Below, piece after piece: positions 25,645 through 34,198 of a DNA stretch of 64,000 nt. Source of the DNA: Bacillus sp. UNC438CL73TsuS30 (lineage in GTDB: Bacteria > Bacillota > Bacilli > Bacillales > Cytobacillaceae); assembly GCF_000482325.1 (NCBI RefSeq), contig NZ_KI535297.1:310001-374000 (forward strand). The letters are read 5' to 3'. The stretch's first letter is position 1; each line of letters begins with the position of its first letter. The notes under the pieces were generated by a model. It did no database searches, was not told the DNA's origin, and saw only the letters and a program-made list of their open reading frames with translations. A program made the position numbers and the translations under genes.

Positions 25645-27090
25645 ATGATCAGAGCAGATAGTTTAACCTTATCAATAAGTCTAGATAACAATCTTATAGT
25701 TTTATCGCAACAATTTAATGGGGGATCCAATCTAAAAATACGAAAATTAAACGTCGGGGAAGATTTAAAAAGAAAAGCTGCCATTATTTATATGGATGGA
25801 ATTACAAATATCCAAAACATTCAAGAGAATATATTAGCCCCTTTATTAAAAATGTCGAACATGGAGAGTATTGAGTCTGTTATAAATGATCATCTTTCAA
25901 TCATTGACGTAACTGTTGAATCTTCCATCGATGAAATTGCAAAAGGTTTAATAAAAGGGAAATGTTTGGTTCTAATAGATGACTGTAATCAAGGGATTCT
26001 TGCAGATGTCGCAAATTGGCAAAAAAGATCTTTGAGAGAACCTGATACACAGCGAACGATTAAGGGCAGCATGGTGGGTTTTAATGAACAATTGAAGGTG
26101 AATTTAAACCTTTTGCAGAATATGATCCAAACACAGAATTTGAAGATTGAATCGTTTCAAATTGGAATTGAATCACAAACAGACGTAGCTTTACTCTTTA
26201 TAGATGGATATGTCGATGAAAAGGTACTCGAAGAAGTGAAAAAGAAAATTAACGGAATCGATGTAACGTATTTATTGGAAGCTCGTGTTATTGAAGACGC
26301 TTTGGAGGAGAAAAAAACGTTATTCCCCTTAGTTTTTACATCCGAGCGTCCTGACGTAACTGTATCCGCATTATATGAAGGACGAGTAGTCATTGTTGTA
26401 AATGGTATACCTTTTGTATTGATTGTGCCTTGTTTATTTATCCATTATTTTCAACAACCAGATGAATATAATTCAAAAGCAGGACGTTTTGGAATACGGA
26501 TTTTTCGAATGTTCAGTTGGCTTTTAGCCCTTTTATTACCTGCTATTTATATAGCTATAACTCGGTTTCATACAAATTGGTTTCCTTCTTCATTTGAAAA
26601 AAAGTTATTTACAAATTCTGATACATTAATCCCTTTTGTATGGGAAGTTTTGTTTATCCTATTTATTTTTCATTCTCTTCTTGAAGCCACTTTACGAATT
26701 CCGAAAAATACCACTCTTCTTGTTACGCTAATTGGAACAATCACTATTGGCGAGACAGCGGTTTATGCAAAAATCATTCACCCTTTAACAATGATCGTGG
26801 TCGGTGTGAACTTTTTGACAGGTATCCATATTGCTAGCGGTGGTTTATGGGGATCTTTAATTTTACTGCGTCTTGTCTTTATCTGGATTGGGTATTTTTT
26901 TGGAATTACTGGCGTTCTTATCGGGTTTCTTTTATTAAGTATTTACATGGCATCGATTAAATCAATAGGTGTTCCCTATTTAGCTCCTTTGATTCCATTT
27001 CGTCTTCGTGAAATGAAAGACGTAATATTTAGAGGTGATTTACGAGGACTGATTAACAGTAAACATTCCTATCCTCATAAAAAAAAATGA
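25645..27090 (+). CDS. GerA-family spore germination protein (A subunit), orphan
   Basis: Inner-membrane germinant-receptor A-subunit homolog of 481 residues. The N-terminal cytoplasmic domain has LVLIDDCNQGILADV and REPDTQRTIKGSMVGFNEQLKVNLNLL, matching but diverging from the usual REP-ER-RGP-GF-E pattern. It is followed by about five membrane helices (VIVVNGIPFVLIVPCLFI, FSWLLALLLPAIYIAI, FIWIGYFFGITGVLIGFLLL). A-subunits normally work with a GerB-type transporter and a GerC lipoprotein; neither is adjacent. Start ATG at 25645 has AAAAAGGAA upstream. Either an orphan receptor subunit or a remnant of a receptor operon. Confidence 0.85.
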   Translation: MIRADSLTLSISLDNNLIVLSQQFNGGSNLKIRKLNVGEDLKRKAAIIYMDGITNIQNIQENILAPLLKMSNMESIESVINDHLSIIDVTVESSIDEIAKGLIKGKCLVLIDDCNQGILADVANWQKRSLREPDTQRTIKGSMVGFNEQLKVNLNLLQNMIQTQNLKIESFQIGIESQTDVALLFIDGYVDEKVLEEVKKKINGIDVTYLLEARVIEDALEEKKTLFPLVFTSERPDVTVSALYEGRVVIVVNGIPFVLIVPCLFIHYFQQPDEYNSKAGRFGIRIFRMFSWLLALLLPAIYIAITRFHTNWFPSSFEKKLFTNSDTLIPFVWEVLFILFIFHSLLEATLRIPKNTTLLVTLIGTITIGETAVYAKIIHPLTMIVVGVNFLTGIHIASGGLWGSLILLRLVFIWIGYFFGITGVLIGFLLLSIYMASIKSIGVPYLAPLIPFRLREMKDVIFRGDLRGLINSKHSYPHKKK

Positions 27091-27267
27091 AAAGTGAGTA
27101 TTGTATTCATTTTTCCCCAAAGGGGACAGTGTAATAATACGAGGCATTCGTCTTTCCTGTTAAATCCGCATTTGTCATATATAATTTGATGATTCGGGAC
27201 AAATACCCAGGAATTTATCCCCAAAAATGCATATGCTCTAATGGAAAAGGAAATGAGGAGGATGAAA

Positions 27268-27591
27268 ATGATTCCTATTTATACAACATATGAAAGAATC
27301 GGCTTAGGAGGCCCAGGCTCAGGATTTGGTTTTTCTCCAGGTCTTGGTTTAGGAGGCCCCGGCTCTGGTTTAGGTTTTGGACCAGGACTAGGTTTTGGTG
27401 GACCAGGCTTTGGACCAGGTTTTTACCCAGGTATTGGCTTAGGTGGTCCAGGCTCAGGCGTTGGATTCGCCCCTGGAATTGGTTTAGGAGGCCCAGGCTC
27501 AGGATTTGGTTATTATCCAGGACTTGGTTTTGGTTACCCACATCATCCGCACCCATACCCATACCCATACCCATATCATCCGTACCATTAA
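27268..27591 (+). CDS. Gly/Pro-rich repeat protein with His-Pro-Tyr tail, probable spore surface protein
   Basis: Protein of 107 residues. After MIPIYTTYERIG come five 15-residue repeats of the form LGGPGSGxGFxPGxG (residues 13-87), then a tail HHPHPYPYPYPYHPYH. It has no charged residues in the repeat part and no membrane helix. The low complexity and Tyr/His-rich tail resemble Bacillus coat or exosporium proteins, but I do not recognise a family. The ATG at 27268 is six bases after GAGGAGG; earlier in-frame ATGs lie on or before the SD. Confidence 0.68.
   Translation: MIPIYTTYERIGLGGPGSGFGFSPGLGLGGPGSGLGFGPGLGFGGPGFGPGFYPGIGLGGPGSGVGFAPGIGLGGPGSGFGYYPGLGFGYPHHPHPYPYPYPYHPYH
27304..27528 (+). 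repeat. Five 45-bp tandem repeats
   Basis: Imperfect tandem repeats encoding LGGPGSG-type units. The first and last copies are closer to each other at the DNA level than the third, in which a degenerate GFGPGFYPG occurs. Copy number is likely variable between strains. Confidence 0.8.
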
Positions 27592-27699
27592 CATTATTAT
27601 AATTTACGGATAAAAGAGTCAAAAAAATACAGCTTCCATGAAACAGGGGGTTCTTTTTAAGGGGTTCCAAATGTTGAAAGGCTAAAAAAAGAACCATTT

Positions 27700-27727
27700 T
27701 GACCACCTTTTACGGTGGCTTTTTTGT
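27700..27727 (+). terminator. Terminator
   Basis: CCACC-TTTTAC-GGTGG stem followed by CTTTTTTG, about 110 bp after the Gly-rich gene. Confidence 0.6.
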
Positions 27728-27909
27728 TATACAATTGGTATCTAAATTTATGAACAATAAAAGTTTTAAAAAAAGGATTGATATTTTGTAATAAAGTTTG
27801 AATAACCTCCTGTATTAAAAAAAAAACAGACTGTTCGATTTAAATATTCCACGATATAATGGTGAGAGTTTGTGCATGAGTAAATATTTTATAAGCAGTG
27901 AGGTAGTGT

Positions 27910-28749
27910 ATGAAAAAAAGAACCACAGACATTATTTTTATCATCATTGGTGCATTTATTTTTGCGTTAGGTGTTAATTTATTTGTTATTCCGAACAAGC
28001 TTGGTGAAGGAGGAGTAACTGGTATCACGATTATTACCTATTATTTATTTAAGTGGTCACCGGGTTTAGTCAATTTAATTCTGAATGCATTCTTATTAAT
28101 AATTGGTTTTAAATTTTTGAATAAGGTAACAACGATTTATACGATTATTGCTGTAGTCTTTAACTCGCTTTTTCTTCATCTGACAGAAGGTTGGAATATT
28201 GCTTCTGATGAATTGATGGTGAATGCTATATTTGGAGGAATCGTAATTGGGACCGGGATTGGCTTAATTCTTCGTGTTGGCGGAACAACGGCAGGTACTA
28301 CCATCTTAGCAAAGATAACACATAAATATTTAGGATGGAGTATTAGCTATGGTCTATTGTTTTTCGATTTAATAGTTGTTTTTTCATCTTATTTTGTTAT
28401 TGGTGCAGAAAAGCTGATGTTGACCATTATTATGCTATATGTAGGAACGAAAGTGATGGAATTTATAATCGAAGGCTTTAATCCGAAGAAGGCCATTACG
28501 ATTATTTCTGATAAACCGAATGACATTGCCAAACAGGTGACTACAACAATGGATAGAGGGGTAACCGTATACTCGGGTCATGGTTATTACACAAAAACTC
28601 CAAAGGAAATTCTTTATATTGTTATTAGTAAGCAAGAAGTAATAAAGTTAAAACGGATTGTTCAATCCACTGATCCGAATGCTTTCATCGCTATACACGA
28701 TGTTCGTGATGTGTTCGGAGAAGGATTTATTGATATTTCAAAAGCCTAA
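27910..28749 (+). CDS. YitT family membrane protein
   Basis: Protein of 279 residues with six N-terminal membrane helices (DIIFIIIGAFIFALGVNLFVIP, GLVNLILNAFLLIIGFKFL, GGIVIGTGIGLILRVGGTTAGT) and a C-terminal cytoplasmic DUF2179 domain (AITIISDKPNDIAKQVTTTMDRGVTVYSGHGYYT). YitT proteins are widespread in Firmicutes; function is not settled. Start ATG is preceded by GAGGTAGTGT. Monocistronic and convergent with bceB. Confidence 0.88.
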   Translation: MKKRTTDIIFIIIGAFIFALGVNLFVIPNKLGEGGVTGITIITYYLFKWSPGLVNLILNAFLLIIGFKFLNKVTTIYTIIAVVFNSLFLHLTEGWNIASDELMVNAIFGGIVIGTGIGLILRVGGTTAGTTILAKITHKYLGWSISYGLLFFDLIVVFSSYFVIGAEKLMLTIIMLYVGTKVMEFIIEGFNPKKAITIISDKPNDIAKQVTTTMDRGVTVYSGHGYYTKTPKEILYIVISKQEVIKLKRIVQSTDPNAFIAIHDVRDVFGEGFIDISKA

Positions 28750-28879
28750 TTAGTGTTGTTTTATAAGTTTTAAGCAGGTCCCTACCCAACTCATGTTAGA
28801 GGTACTGGCACAAAAGAAGTTTATCAACTTGATCTAATTTCAAGAGTGGCTCTATGTACACAACTTAAAAAAATATAAC

Positions 28880-28916
28880 AAAGGCTCCAGCATATACAAC
28901 CATGCTAGAGCCTTTT
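28880..28916 (+). terminator. Bidirectional terminator between yitT-like gene and bceB
   Basis: AAAGGCTC(C)AGCAT pairs with ATGCT(A)GAGCCTTT, with A-rich and T-rich flanks, placed just after the minus-strand bceB stop. Confidence 0.82.
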
Positions 28917-28919
28917 ACG

Positions 28920-30866
28920 TTATAGGGCTTGTTTAATAACCTTCTTGTAATATTGAACTGACAGCATTCCGAAGATAGAGTACAAAGTGGCATATACAAT
29001 CATGACTACAATCATCGGTGTCCACAGTTCCGTCCCAAAGAGGAACCAGCCAGATTTGACGGCAAAGTAACTGTGTGATAAGCCGATTATTAAAGGAATC
29101 CCAAAACTAAACAGCTGCTTCCCGCGAATGCCTTTCACCAAATCCTCCCGGGTAAACCCGAGTTTCCTTAAGATTGTGTAGCTAGGCATTTCCTCTTCAC
29201 CTTCGCCCATTTGTTTAAAATACAAAATACAGCCAGAGGTAATCAGGAATGTTAATCCCAAAAAGCTGACGATAAACATGATCAGTCCCATATTTTGTTT
29301 CTGAAAGTTGCTCAATTCCAACCGAGAATCCATCGAGTTGTCCTCATTCCCAAACATTTCTTTGAACAGATCATTCGCCTTTGTAACATGCTCTTCATCC
29401 TTCAACGTAATCCCAATAAATAAAGAGGATTCCTTTTGGATGGTAGGGTCAAGATTATTTTTTAACTGTTTGAAGACAGAGTCGTTGACAGCCGCCACAG
29501 GGAAGCCGCCGCCAGTAAAATATTTCGAAACAATAAATTCTTTTTCTAAGCCTTTATACTGTAAAGAAATGTCCTCGTTTTGTCCATGCAATTTGATTTG
29601 CCCTGAATCCTTTAGTGACATAAATGATTGCAGCAAATCATTATAACCGGTAAAGATCGTTTCCTCTGGTGATAGATCCATGTCTATCACAGCCTTGTCA
29701 CTGACGACCGGGAGAGGTACTCTGCTTGGGTTAATGGTTAATTCCTGCAATCCGGTTTCCATAATGTTCGATAGGTCAGCATTTACCTGAATGACTTCGG
29801 CTCTTTTAGCATTAAATGGCAGATGATTTTCTTCTAATGCCTTTTTAAATTGTTCGGCATCCTTCGTTTTGGTGAAGGCAAAATCGGCAGCCACATTATT
29901 TTTAGCCATTTTTTCAGCAGAGTAGTAAGAAATATAACTTAATGACAAAAGTCCAATGGCCAAAGCGGAAACAGTAGTGATAATTGTTAATAATAAGGCG
30001 TTTGATTTCATCCGAAACATAATGGAAGTGAGTGATAAGACCTCGTTAATGTTTAAATACCCATCTTTCTTTTTCCGGATCAAATGGAAAATAAAACTGA
30101 CGGAGCCTTTGTAAAACAGATAGGTTCCGATGTTGACAGAACCAAGAATTCCAATCATCGCCATGAATAATTCATTTATCGTGGTAAAATCGCCGCCAAA
30201 TAATTTTGAAGAAACGTAATAGCCAACCGCTATCAGAATCATACCAATGATTCCGATCAAAATTTCCCAAATCGATAATTTCTTCACTTTTTGTTCAGTC
30301 GACGAAGTAATCCTAAATAAAGCCAAAATGGACTGTTTTTTTATGAATATATAATTCATCAACATGATCAACAAATAAATGGTGCCGAACACAATCAGAG
30401 TTTGCACAAAAGCCTTGGTTGAAAATCGTAAAACGGCGTCCGCATCCACTTGCGTGACTTGCAACAGAATCATCATGATAAATCGGGAAAATGAATAGCC
30501 AAGGAATATTCCTATCACCATGGAGCCGAAATATAGAAAAAAGTTCTCAGTGCTAAGGATGTGGAATATTCGGCTTTTGGTCATCCCAATGAGTTGAAAC
30601 AGGCCGATTTCCTTGCTGCGCCTCTTAATGAAGATTGTATTCGCGTACAGCAGAAAGATCGCCACAATGGCGACAAGTAGAATGGATGCTGCCCGAATGG
30701 AGGCGCCCCCCTTAATGGAGCCCTTTGTCGCGTCCATCGCCGGATCATATTGCAAAGTGACAAAGGCAAAATACAGGGCAACACTAAAGACTAGGGCGAA
30801 CACATATAGATAGTAGTTTTTTAGATTCTTTTTCAGATTACGGATAATCAAATGATTAATGCTCAT
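28920..30866 (-). CDS. bceB: Bacitracin-type ABC transporter permease BceB
   Basis: FtsX-like permease of 648 residues with about ten membrane helices and one large extracellular domain of roughly 200 residues between helices VII and VIII (AADFAFTKTKDAEQFKKALEEN ... LELSNFQKQNMG). This is the hallmark of BceB-type transporters, which free lipid II-cycle intermediates from peptide antibiotics and act as the sensor for the BceS kinase. The start at 30866 follows GGGAGGGG and overlaps bceA by 11 bp. Paired with bceA, bceS and a frameshifted bceR. Confidence 0.88.
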   Translation of the reverse strand: MSINHLIIRNLKKNLKNYYLYVFALVFSVALYFAFVTLQYDPAMDATKGSIKGGASIRAASILLVAIVAIFLLYANTIFIKRRSKEIGLFQLIGMTKSRIFHILSTENFFLYFGSMVIGIFLGYSFSRFIMMILLQVTQVDADAVLRFSTKAFVQTLIVFGTIYLLIMLMNYIFIKKQSILALFRITSSTEQKVKKLSIWEILIGIIGMILIAVGYYVSSKLFGGDFTTINELFMAMIGILGSVNIGTYLFYKGSVSFIFHLIRKKKDGYLNINEVLSLTSIMFRMKSNALLLTIITTVSALAIGLLSLSYISYYSAEKMAKNNVAADFAFTKTKDAEQFKKALEENHLPFNAKRAEVIQVNADLSNIMETGLQELTINPSRVPLPVVSDKAVIDMDLSPEETIFTGYNDLLQSFMSLKDSGQIKLHGQNEDISLQYKGLEKEFIVSKYFTGGGFPVAAVNDSVFKQLKNNLDPTIQKESSLFIGITLKDEEHVTKANDLFKEMFGNEDNSMDSRLELSNFQKQNMGLIMFIVSFLGLTFLITSGCILYFKQMGEGEEEMPSYTILRKLGFTREDLVKGIRGKQLFSFGIPLIIGLSHSYFAVKSGWFLFGTELWTPMIVVMIVYATLYSIFGMLSVQYYKKVIKQAL

Positions 30867-31620
30867 TCTGGGTGACCCCTCCCAATACACCTTGTGTTTT
30901 CATGATGTCTTTAAAAAATACCTGGCGTGATTGATCACCTTTGTTCAGTTGGGTGTATATTTGACCATCCTTAATAAAAATGACTCGGCTGCTATAGCTG
31001 GCAGCCACCGGATCGTGTGTTACCATTACAATCGTGGCGCCGCTGCTGATGTTTAACTGGTTCAGTTTATTTAATAAATCGGAGGCTGACTTGGAATCGA
31101 GTGCCCCTGTTGGTTCATCTGCAAAAATAATGCTAGGGTTATGAATAAATGCCCGTGCTGCCGAGGTGCGCTGCTTCTGGCCGCCTGATATTTCATTAGG
31201 GTATTTATTGCTGATCTCGGTAATCCCTAGTTGTGATGCCACTTCGTTGAACCTTCGGTCTGCCTCTTGTTTGGAGGCATTGGAAATGGACAAAGGCAAT
31301 AAGATATTTTCTTTAACCGTCAAGGTATCTAGCAAGTTGTATTCCTGAAAAATAAAGCCTAAATGGTGCTTGCGGAACTCGGCAAGCTGTTTTTCCTTCA
31401 TACGGGTGATTTCTTTTCCCTGTATCTTAATGATCCCACTGCTCACCCTATCAATTGAAGAAAGGACATTTAGCAGGGTTGTCTTACCGGACCCCGATGC
31501 ACCCATGATACTCACGAATTCACCTTTTACAATTTTTAAGTCCAATCCTGTCAATACTTCCTGCTTATTAAACTTGTTACCGTAATTTTTTTGAATATTA
31601 GTAGCTTCAAGTATTTGCAT
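30856..31620 (-). CDS. bceA: Bacitracin-type ABC transporter ATPase BceA
   Basis: ATPase of 254 residues in the MacB/BceA group: Walker A GASGSGKTT, Q-loop IFQEYNLLD, signature ISGGQKQRT, Walker B IIFADEPTGALD, H-loop VTHDP. It energises BceB. The ATG has AAAGGAGTG upstream. On the minus strand a TATAAT (31658-31653) and a BceR-type operator (31711-31729) precede it, so bceAB can be induced separately from the bceRS genes. Confidence 0.9.
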   Translation of the reverse strand: MQILEATNIQKNYGNKFNKQEVLTGLDLKIVKGEFVSIMGASGSGKTTLLNVLSSIDRVSSGIIKIQGKEITRMKEKQLAEFRKHHLGFIFQEYNLLDTLTVKENILLPLSISNASKQEADRRFNEVASQLGITEISNKYPNEISGGQKQRTSAARAFIHNPSIIFADEPTGALDSKSASDLLNKLNQLNISSGATIVMVTHDPVAASYSSRVIFIKDGQIYTQLNKGDQSRQVFFKDIMKTQGVLGGVTQNEH

Positions 31621-31652
31621 AACGACACACTCCTTTATTATCCGATAGCTTC

Positions 31653-31729
31653 ATTATAGTAAGCTTAGGTCTGCCGTTCCTTCGATTGGACGAACAAAAC
31701 AACAAAAGCATATGACATTTTTGTCACAT
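31653..31729 (-). promoter_or_regulatory. BceR-type operator and bceA promoter
   Basis: Inverted repeat TGACA-TTTT-TGTCA at 31713-31726, the form of BceR-family binding sites, overlaps the bceS stop. About 55 bp downstream on the minus strand lies the -10 TATAAT, with no good -35, as expected for an activator-dependent promoter. Confidence 0.7.
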
Positions 31730-32728
31730 GCCGATAATATGAACAAACTCATTTTTTTGCGGAAAGGTTAAGGTAAATGTCGTTCCTATTCCAAGCTCAG
31801 AGTGAACGTTAAACTTGATCAGCAATGGCCGGGCAGCTTTTTGGGCAAGGTATAGTCCCATACCAGATGCCCCACCATCCTGATGGTTGGCTGTAGAGGT
31901 AAAGCCTTTATCAAAAATGCGGGTCAGGTCATTTGGAGCGATTCCGCGTCCGAAATCAGTGATTTTAAAGCAGGTTCGTCCACCTTGGACATAACTATTT
32001 AAAAGGATGTCAGATGCCTCGCTATATTTCACGGCATTCGTTAACAGCTGTCGGAGTATGAACGCCAGCCATTTGGCATCCGTCAGGATTTCCTCTTCTT
32101 CCAGTTCCAGTTCAAAACCAATTCCCTTTTGCATGCACCATGATTGCAAGGTTCTGATTTCGTTAAAAATTAATGGTTTTAGTTTTATGTTTTCAATATA
32201 CAAATCATTTTCCATAAAGGGGATCCGCTTTTGGTGGAGTTGCTGATCCAGCAGAAGGTGAATGCGCAGCCATTCAAACCGTAAATCCGCTTTCAGTTTT
32301 TCATCCTCCATCCGGTCGATGATCAGCTGCATCGCCGTTAACGGTGTCTTTACTTCATGTATCCAAGATAACAGTTGGTCTTTTTCCTGTTCCAATATCG
32401 TCCAATTAGCAGCCGCTTCCTGTGTTAAAAAATCAATTTGTTTCGTAAGGCTGTTTTCAATGATTCCTTCAAAAGGACGATAGGCACTAGGTACGCTCTT
32501 AGGATCCAGGTTGTTTTCTCTTTCCTCTAAGACTTTATAGAATATCGTTTCCTTCTGATAGCGAATGAACAAGAAAATCACAAAAATAATCAACGAAATA
32601 AATACAATATAAAGAAGTGGAAGCAATGGGATCGACGTGTCAAGAAACGCAACAAAAATAACTAAAAATTCCAAGGACAATATCAGGAGAATCCAGCTCC
32701 GCCGTTCTATGAGATACTTTTTTATCAT
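31724..32728 (-). CDS. bceS: BceS-type intramembrane-sensing histidine kinase
   Basis: Kinase of 334 residues with two closely spaced N-terminal membrane helices (WILLILSLEFLVIFVAFL and LLPLLYIVFISLIIFVIFLFI) and almost no extracellular loop, typical of BceS. The H-box reads LLSWIHEVKTPLTAMQLII; N-box LRQLLTNAVKYS; G-boxes DFGRGI and GGASGMGLYLAQ are intact. It senses flux through BceAB rather than the antibiotic. The start overlaps the end of bceR by 4 bp. The kinase looks functional although its partner gene is frameshifted. Confidence 0.88.
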   Translation of the reverse strand: MIKKYLIERRSWILLILSLEFLVIFVAFLDTSIPLLPLLYIVFISLIIFVIFLFIRYQKETIFYKVLEERENNLDPKSVPSAYRPFEGIIENSLTKQIDFLTQEAAANWTILEQEKDQLLSWIHEVKTPLTAMQLIIDRMEDEKLKADLRFEWLRIHLLLDQQLHQKRIPFMENDLYIENIKLKPLIFNEIRTLQSWCMQKGIGFELELEEEEILTDAKWLAFILRQLLTNAVKYSEASDILLNSYVQGGRTCFKITDFGRGIAPNDLTRIFDKGFTSTANHQDGGASGMGLYLAQKAARPLLIKFNVHSELGIGTTFTLTFPQKNEFVHIIGM

Positions 32729-33416
32729 AGCCGCTCGGCCTCTTCAACAGCGATGTAACCTTGTCCCACTTTGGTTTCAATGTATTGCCCAAGACTAAGT
32801 TCATCGAGTTTTTTCCGCAGGCGGTTGACGTTGACGGTTAAGGTGTTGTCACTGACAAAGCGCTCATCGTCCCATAAGCTTTTGATTAACGCTTCACGGG
32901 TGACTATTTTATTTTTCTGCCCAATCAATTCTCTTAATATTAATATCTCATTCTTCGTAAGTTCAATCGAGCCCGCCTCAGTGGTCACTGTATTTTTTGA
33001 TATTCTACAGCAGCGCCATTCCAAGTTTTGAACAGGACTTGTTCGGTATTGTAATTATAAACGCGCCGTAAAATCGCTTGGATCTTGGCAATCAACACAT
33101 CAAAATGAAACGGCTTTTGGACAAAGTCATCTGCACCGAGCTGCATGGACATCACCATGTCGGAAGGGTGGTCCCGTGAAGACAGAAAAAGGATCGGCAC
33201 ATTCGAATAGGATCGGATCATCCGGCACCAATGAAAACCATCAAATTTGGGCAGCTGGATATCAATGATCACTAAATCAGGTTTCACAACTGTAAAGTCC
33301 TGCATCACATTGCTAAAATTGGTAACGCCAAAAACCTCATACGACCAATCTGTTAATCTTTCTTTTATTTCTTGATAAAGCGTTGCGTCATCCTCAACTA
33401 GTAATAATTTAAACAC
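32725..33416 (-). pseudogene. bceR: BceR-type response regulator, frameshifted at an A6 run
   Basis: OmpR-type regulator split into two overlapping frames. The receiver part (33416 down to about 32985) has LLLVEDD, LVIIDIQLPKFDGFHWCR and VQKPFHFD and runs to GAAVEYQK, then stops. The winged-helix part (ELTKNEILILRELIG ... RFVSDNTLTVNVNRLRKKLDE ... VGQGYIAVEE) continues in another frame. Adding one A to the run of six (plus-strand T6 at 32993-32998) restores a protein highly like B. subtilis BceR over its whole length. A GTG at 33416 after GTGGTGAA is the likely start. It could be a true mutation, a homopolymer sequencing error, or slippage at AAA-AAA. Confidence 0.82.
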
Positions 33417-33531
33417 AATGTTCACCACACTTTGTTTTAGTTCCATCTTCAAATTGTATAGCAAATTTTACCTGTGTGCCAGTAGTCCATAAAGAAGAAA
33501 GACGATATAGTGTTAGGTAATGGAAGTGAAT

Positions 33532-33580
33532 AATAAATAGTTTATATTGAAATTTAATTTCAATATGTTCTAAATTCACA
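33532..33580 (+). other. Candidate replication Ter site in the rtp promoter region
   Basis: A perfect 23-bp palindrome, ATATTGAAATT-T-AATTTCAATAT (33544-33566), is continued on the right by GTTCTAAATTCAC. Read as AATATGTTCTAAAT it matches much of the core of the B. subtilis RTP-binding consensus (CTATGTACYAAAT). A weaker mirror-image match lies on the left. In B. subtilis, TerI and TerII likewise lie at the rtp promoter. Assignment rests on position and partial consensus from memory. Confidence 0.45.
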
Positions 33581-33616
33581 TAGTTTTTTATATATACGCC
33601 CGGACAAAGAATCGTT

Positions 33617-33622
33617 TATAAT
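33617..33622 (+). promoter_or_regulatory. Probable -10 of rtp promoter
   Basis: TATAAT 41 bp before the rtp start codon; no good -35 at the right distance. It lies about 50 bp downstream of the Ter-like palindrome, so bound RTP could repress its own gene. Confidence 0.4.
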
Positions 33623-33662
33623 CCAAGTATCACCACCAATTTGTCAGCAAGGAGGGTTCATT

Positions 33663-34055
33663 TTGGAGGATAATATAATAAAAGAAAAAGAGGTAAAACC
33701 ACGGAACAGAGATAACTTCTTAATTAAGCAGCGGGCATTTGTTAAGCTTTATTTGCTATCGTGGATTGAGCAGGGGAGACCATACGGTAAAGAAATGTTG
33801 GAGGATTTTTATAAAACGTTTAGGCAATTCAACTATAAGCCCAATCATTCTGAAGTTTACAAAGGATTACACGAGCTGCTGGATAATGGAATTATAACAA
33901 GATCCCGGATTATAAAAGAGGGGTCAAAGCGCCAGGAACTTAAGGTATATGAAATTGCCAATATGGATGAAGCTCTACGGTATAAGAAGCAAGTGAAAGA
34001 AGATTTAGATCGCAGTATAGGCCTTTTAAATAGGGCAGTTAGAGATAATTTCTAG
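33663..34055 (+). CDS. rtp: Replication termination protein
   Basis: DNA-binding contrahelicase that binds Ter sites as a dimer and stops one of the two replication forks. The 130 residues align with B. subtilis RTP over its length: FLIKQRAFVKLY, YKPNHSEVYKGLHELLDNGI, KEGSKRQE, YKKQVKEDLDRS and the terminal DNF all have close counterparts. The fold is a winged helix with a long C-terminal dimerisation helix. The start is TTG at 33663, preceded by AAGGAGGG. The N-terminus is a few residues longer than in B. subtilis. A decayed partial copy follows at 34083. Confidence 0.93.
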   Translation: MEDNIIKEKEVKPRNRDNFLIKQRAFVKLYLLSWIEQGRPYGKEMLEDFYKTFRQFNYKPNHSEVYKGLHELLDNGIITRSRIIKEGSKRQELKVYEIANMDEALRYKKQVKEDLDRSIGLLNRAVRDNF

Positions 34056-34082
34056 AAGATTTCGATCAGTTTATTCTCCTTT

Positions 34083-34198
34083 GCAATTCAATTATAAGCC
34101 CAATCATTCTGAAGTTTGCAAAGGATTGCACGAGCAGCTGGATGATGAAATTATAACGAGGTACGGGATTATAAAAGAGGAGTCTAAGCGCCAGGAGA
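34083..34198 (+). pseudogene. Decayed partial duplicate of rtp
   Basis: A 115-bp stretch is about 89 percent identical (about 13 mismatches, no gaps) to rtp bases 33823-33938, the segment encoding FNYKPNHSEVYKGLHELLD. It lacks both ends of the gene, has no start codon with SD, and its frame soon ends after KRQE. It lies directly after intact rtp, so it is a remnant of a tandem duplication or an exchange between two rtp alleles. Confidence 0.8.

Noticed and set aside
27275..27706. 143-codon minus-strand frame opposite the Gly-rich gene
   Set aside because: A shadow of the repeat coding strand; its Leu/Gln repeats are simply the reverse of the Gly/Pro codons.
28852..28859. CTATGTAC, the core of a B. 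subtilis Ter site, between the yitT-like gene and bceB
   Set aside because: Flanks do not fit the rest of the Ter consensus (no ACTAA five bases upstream, no AAAT downstream).
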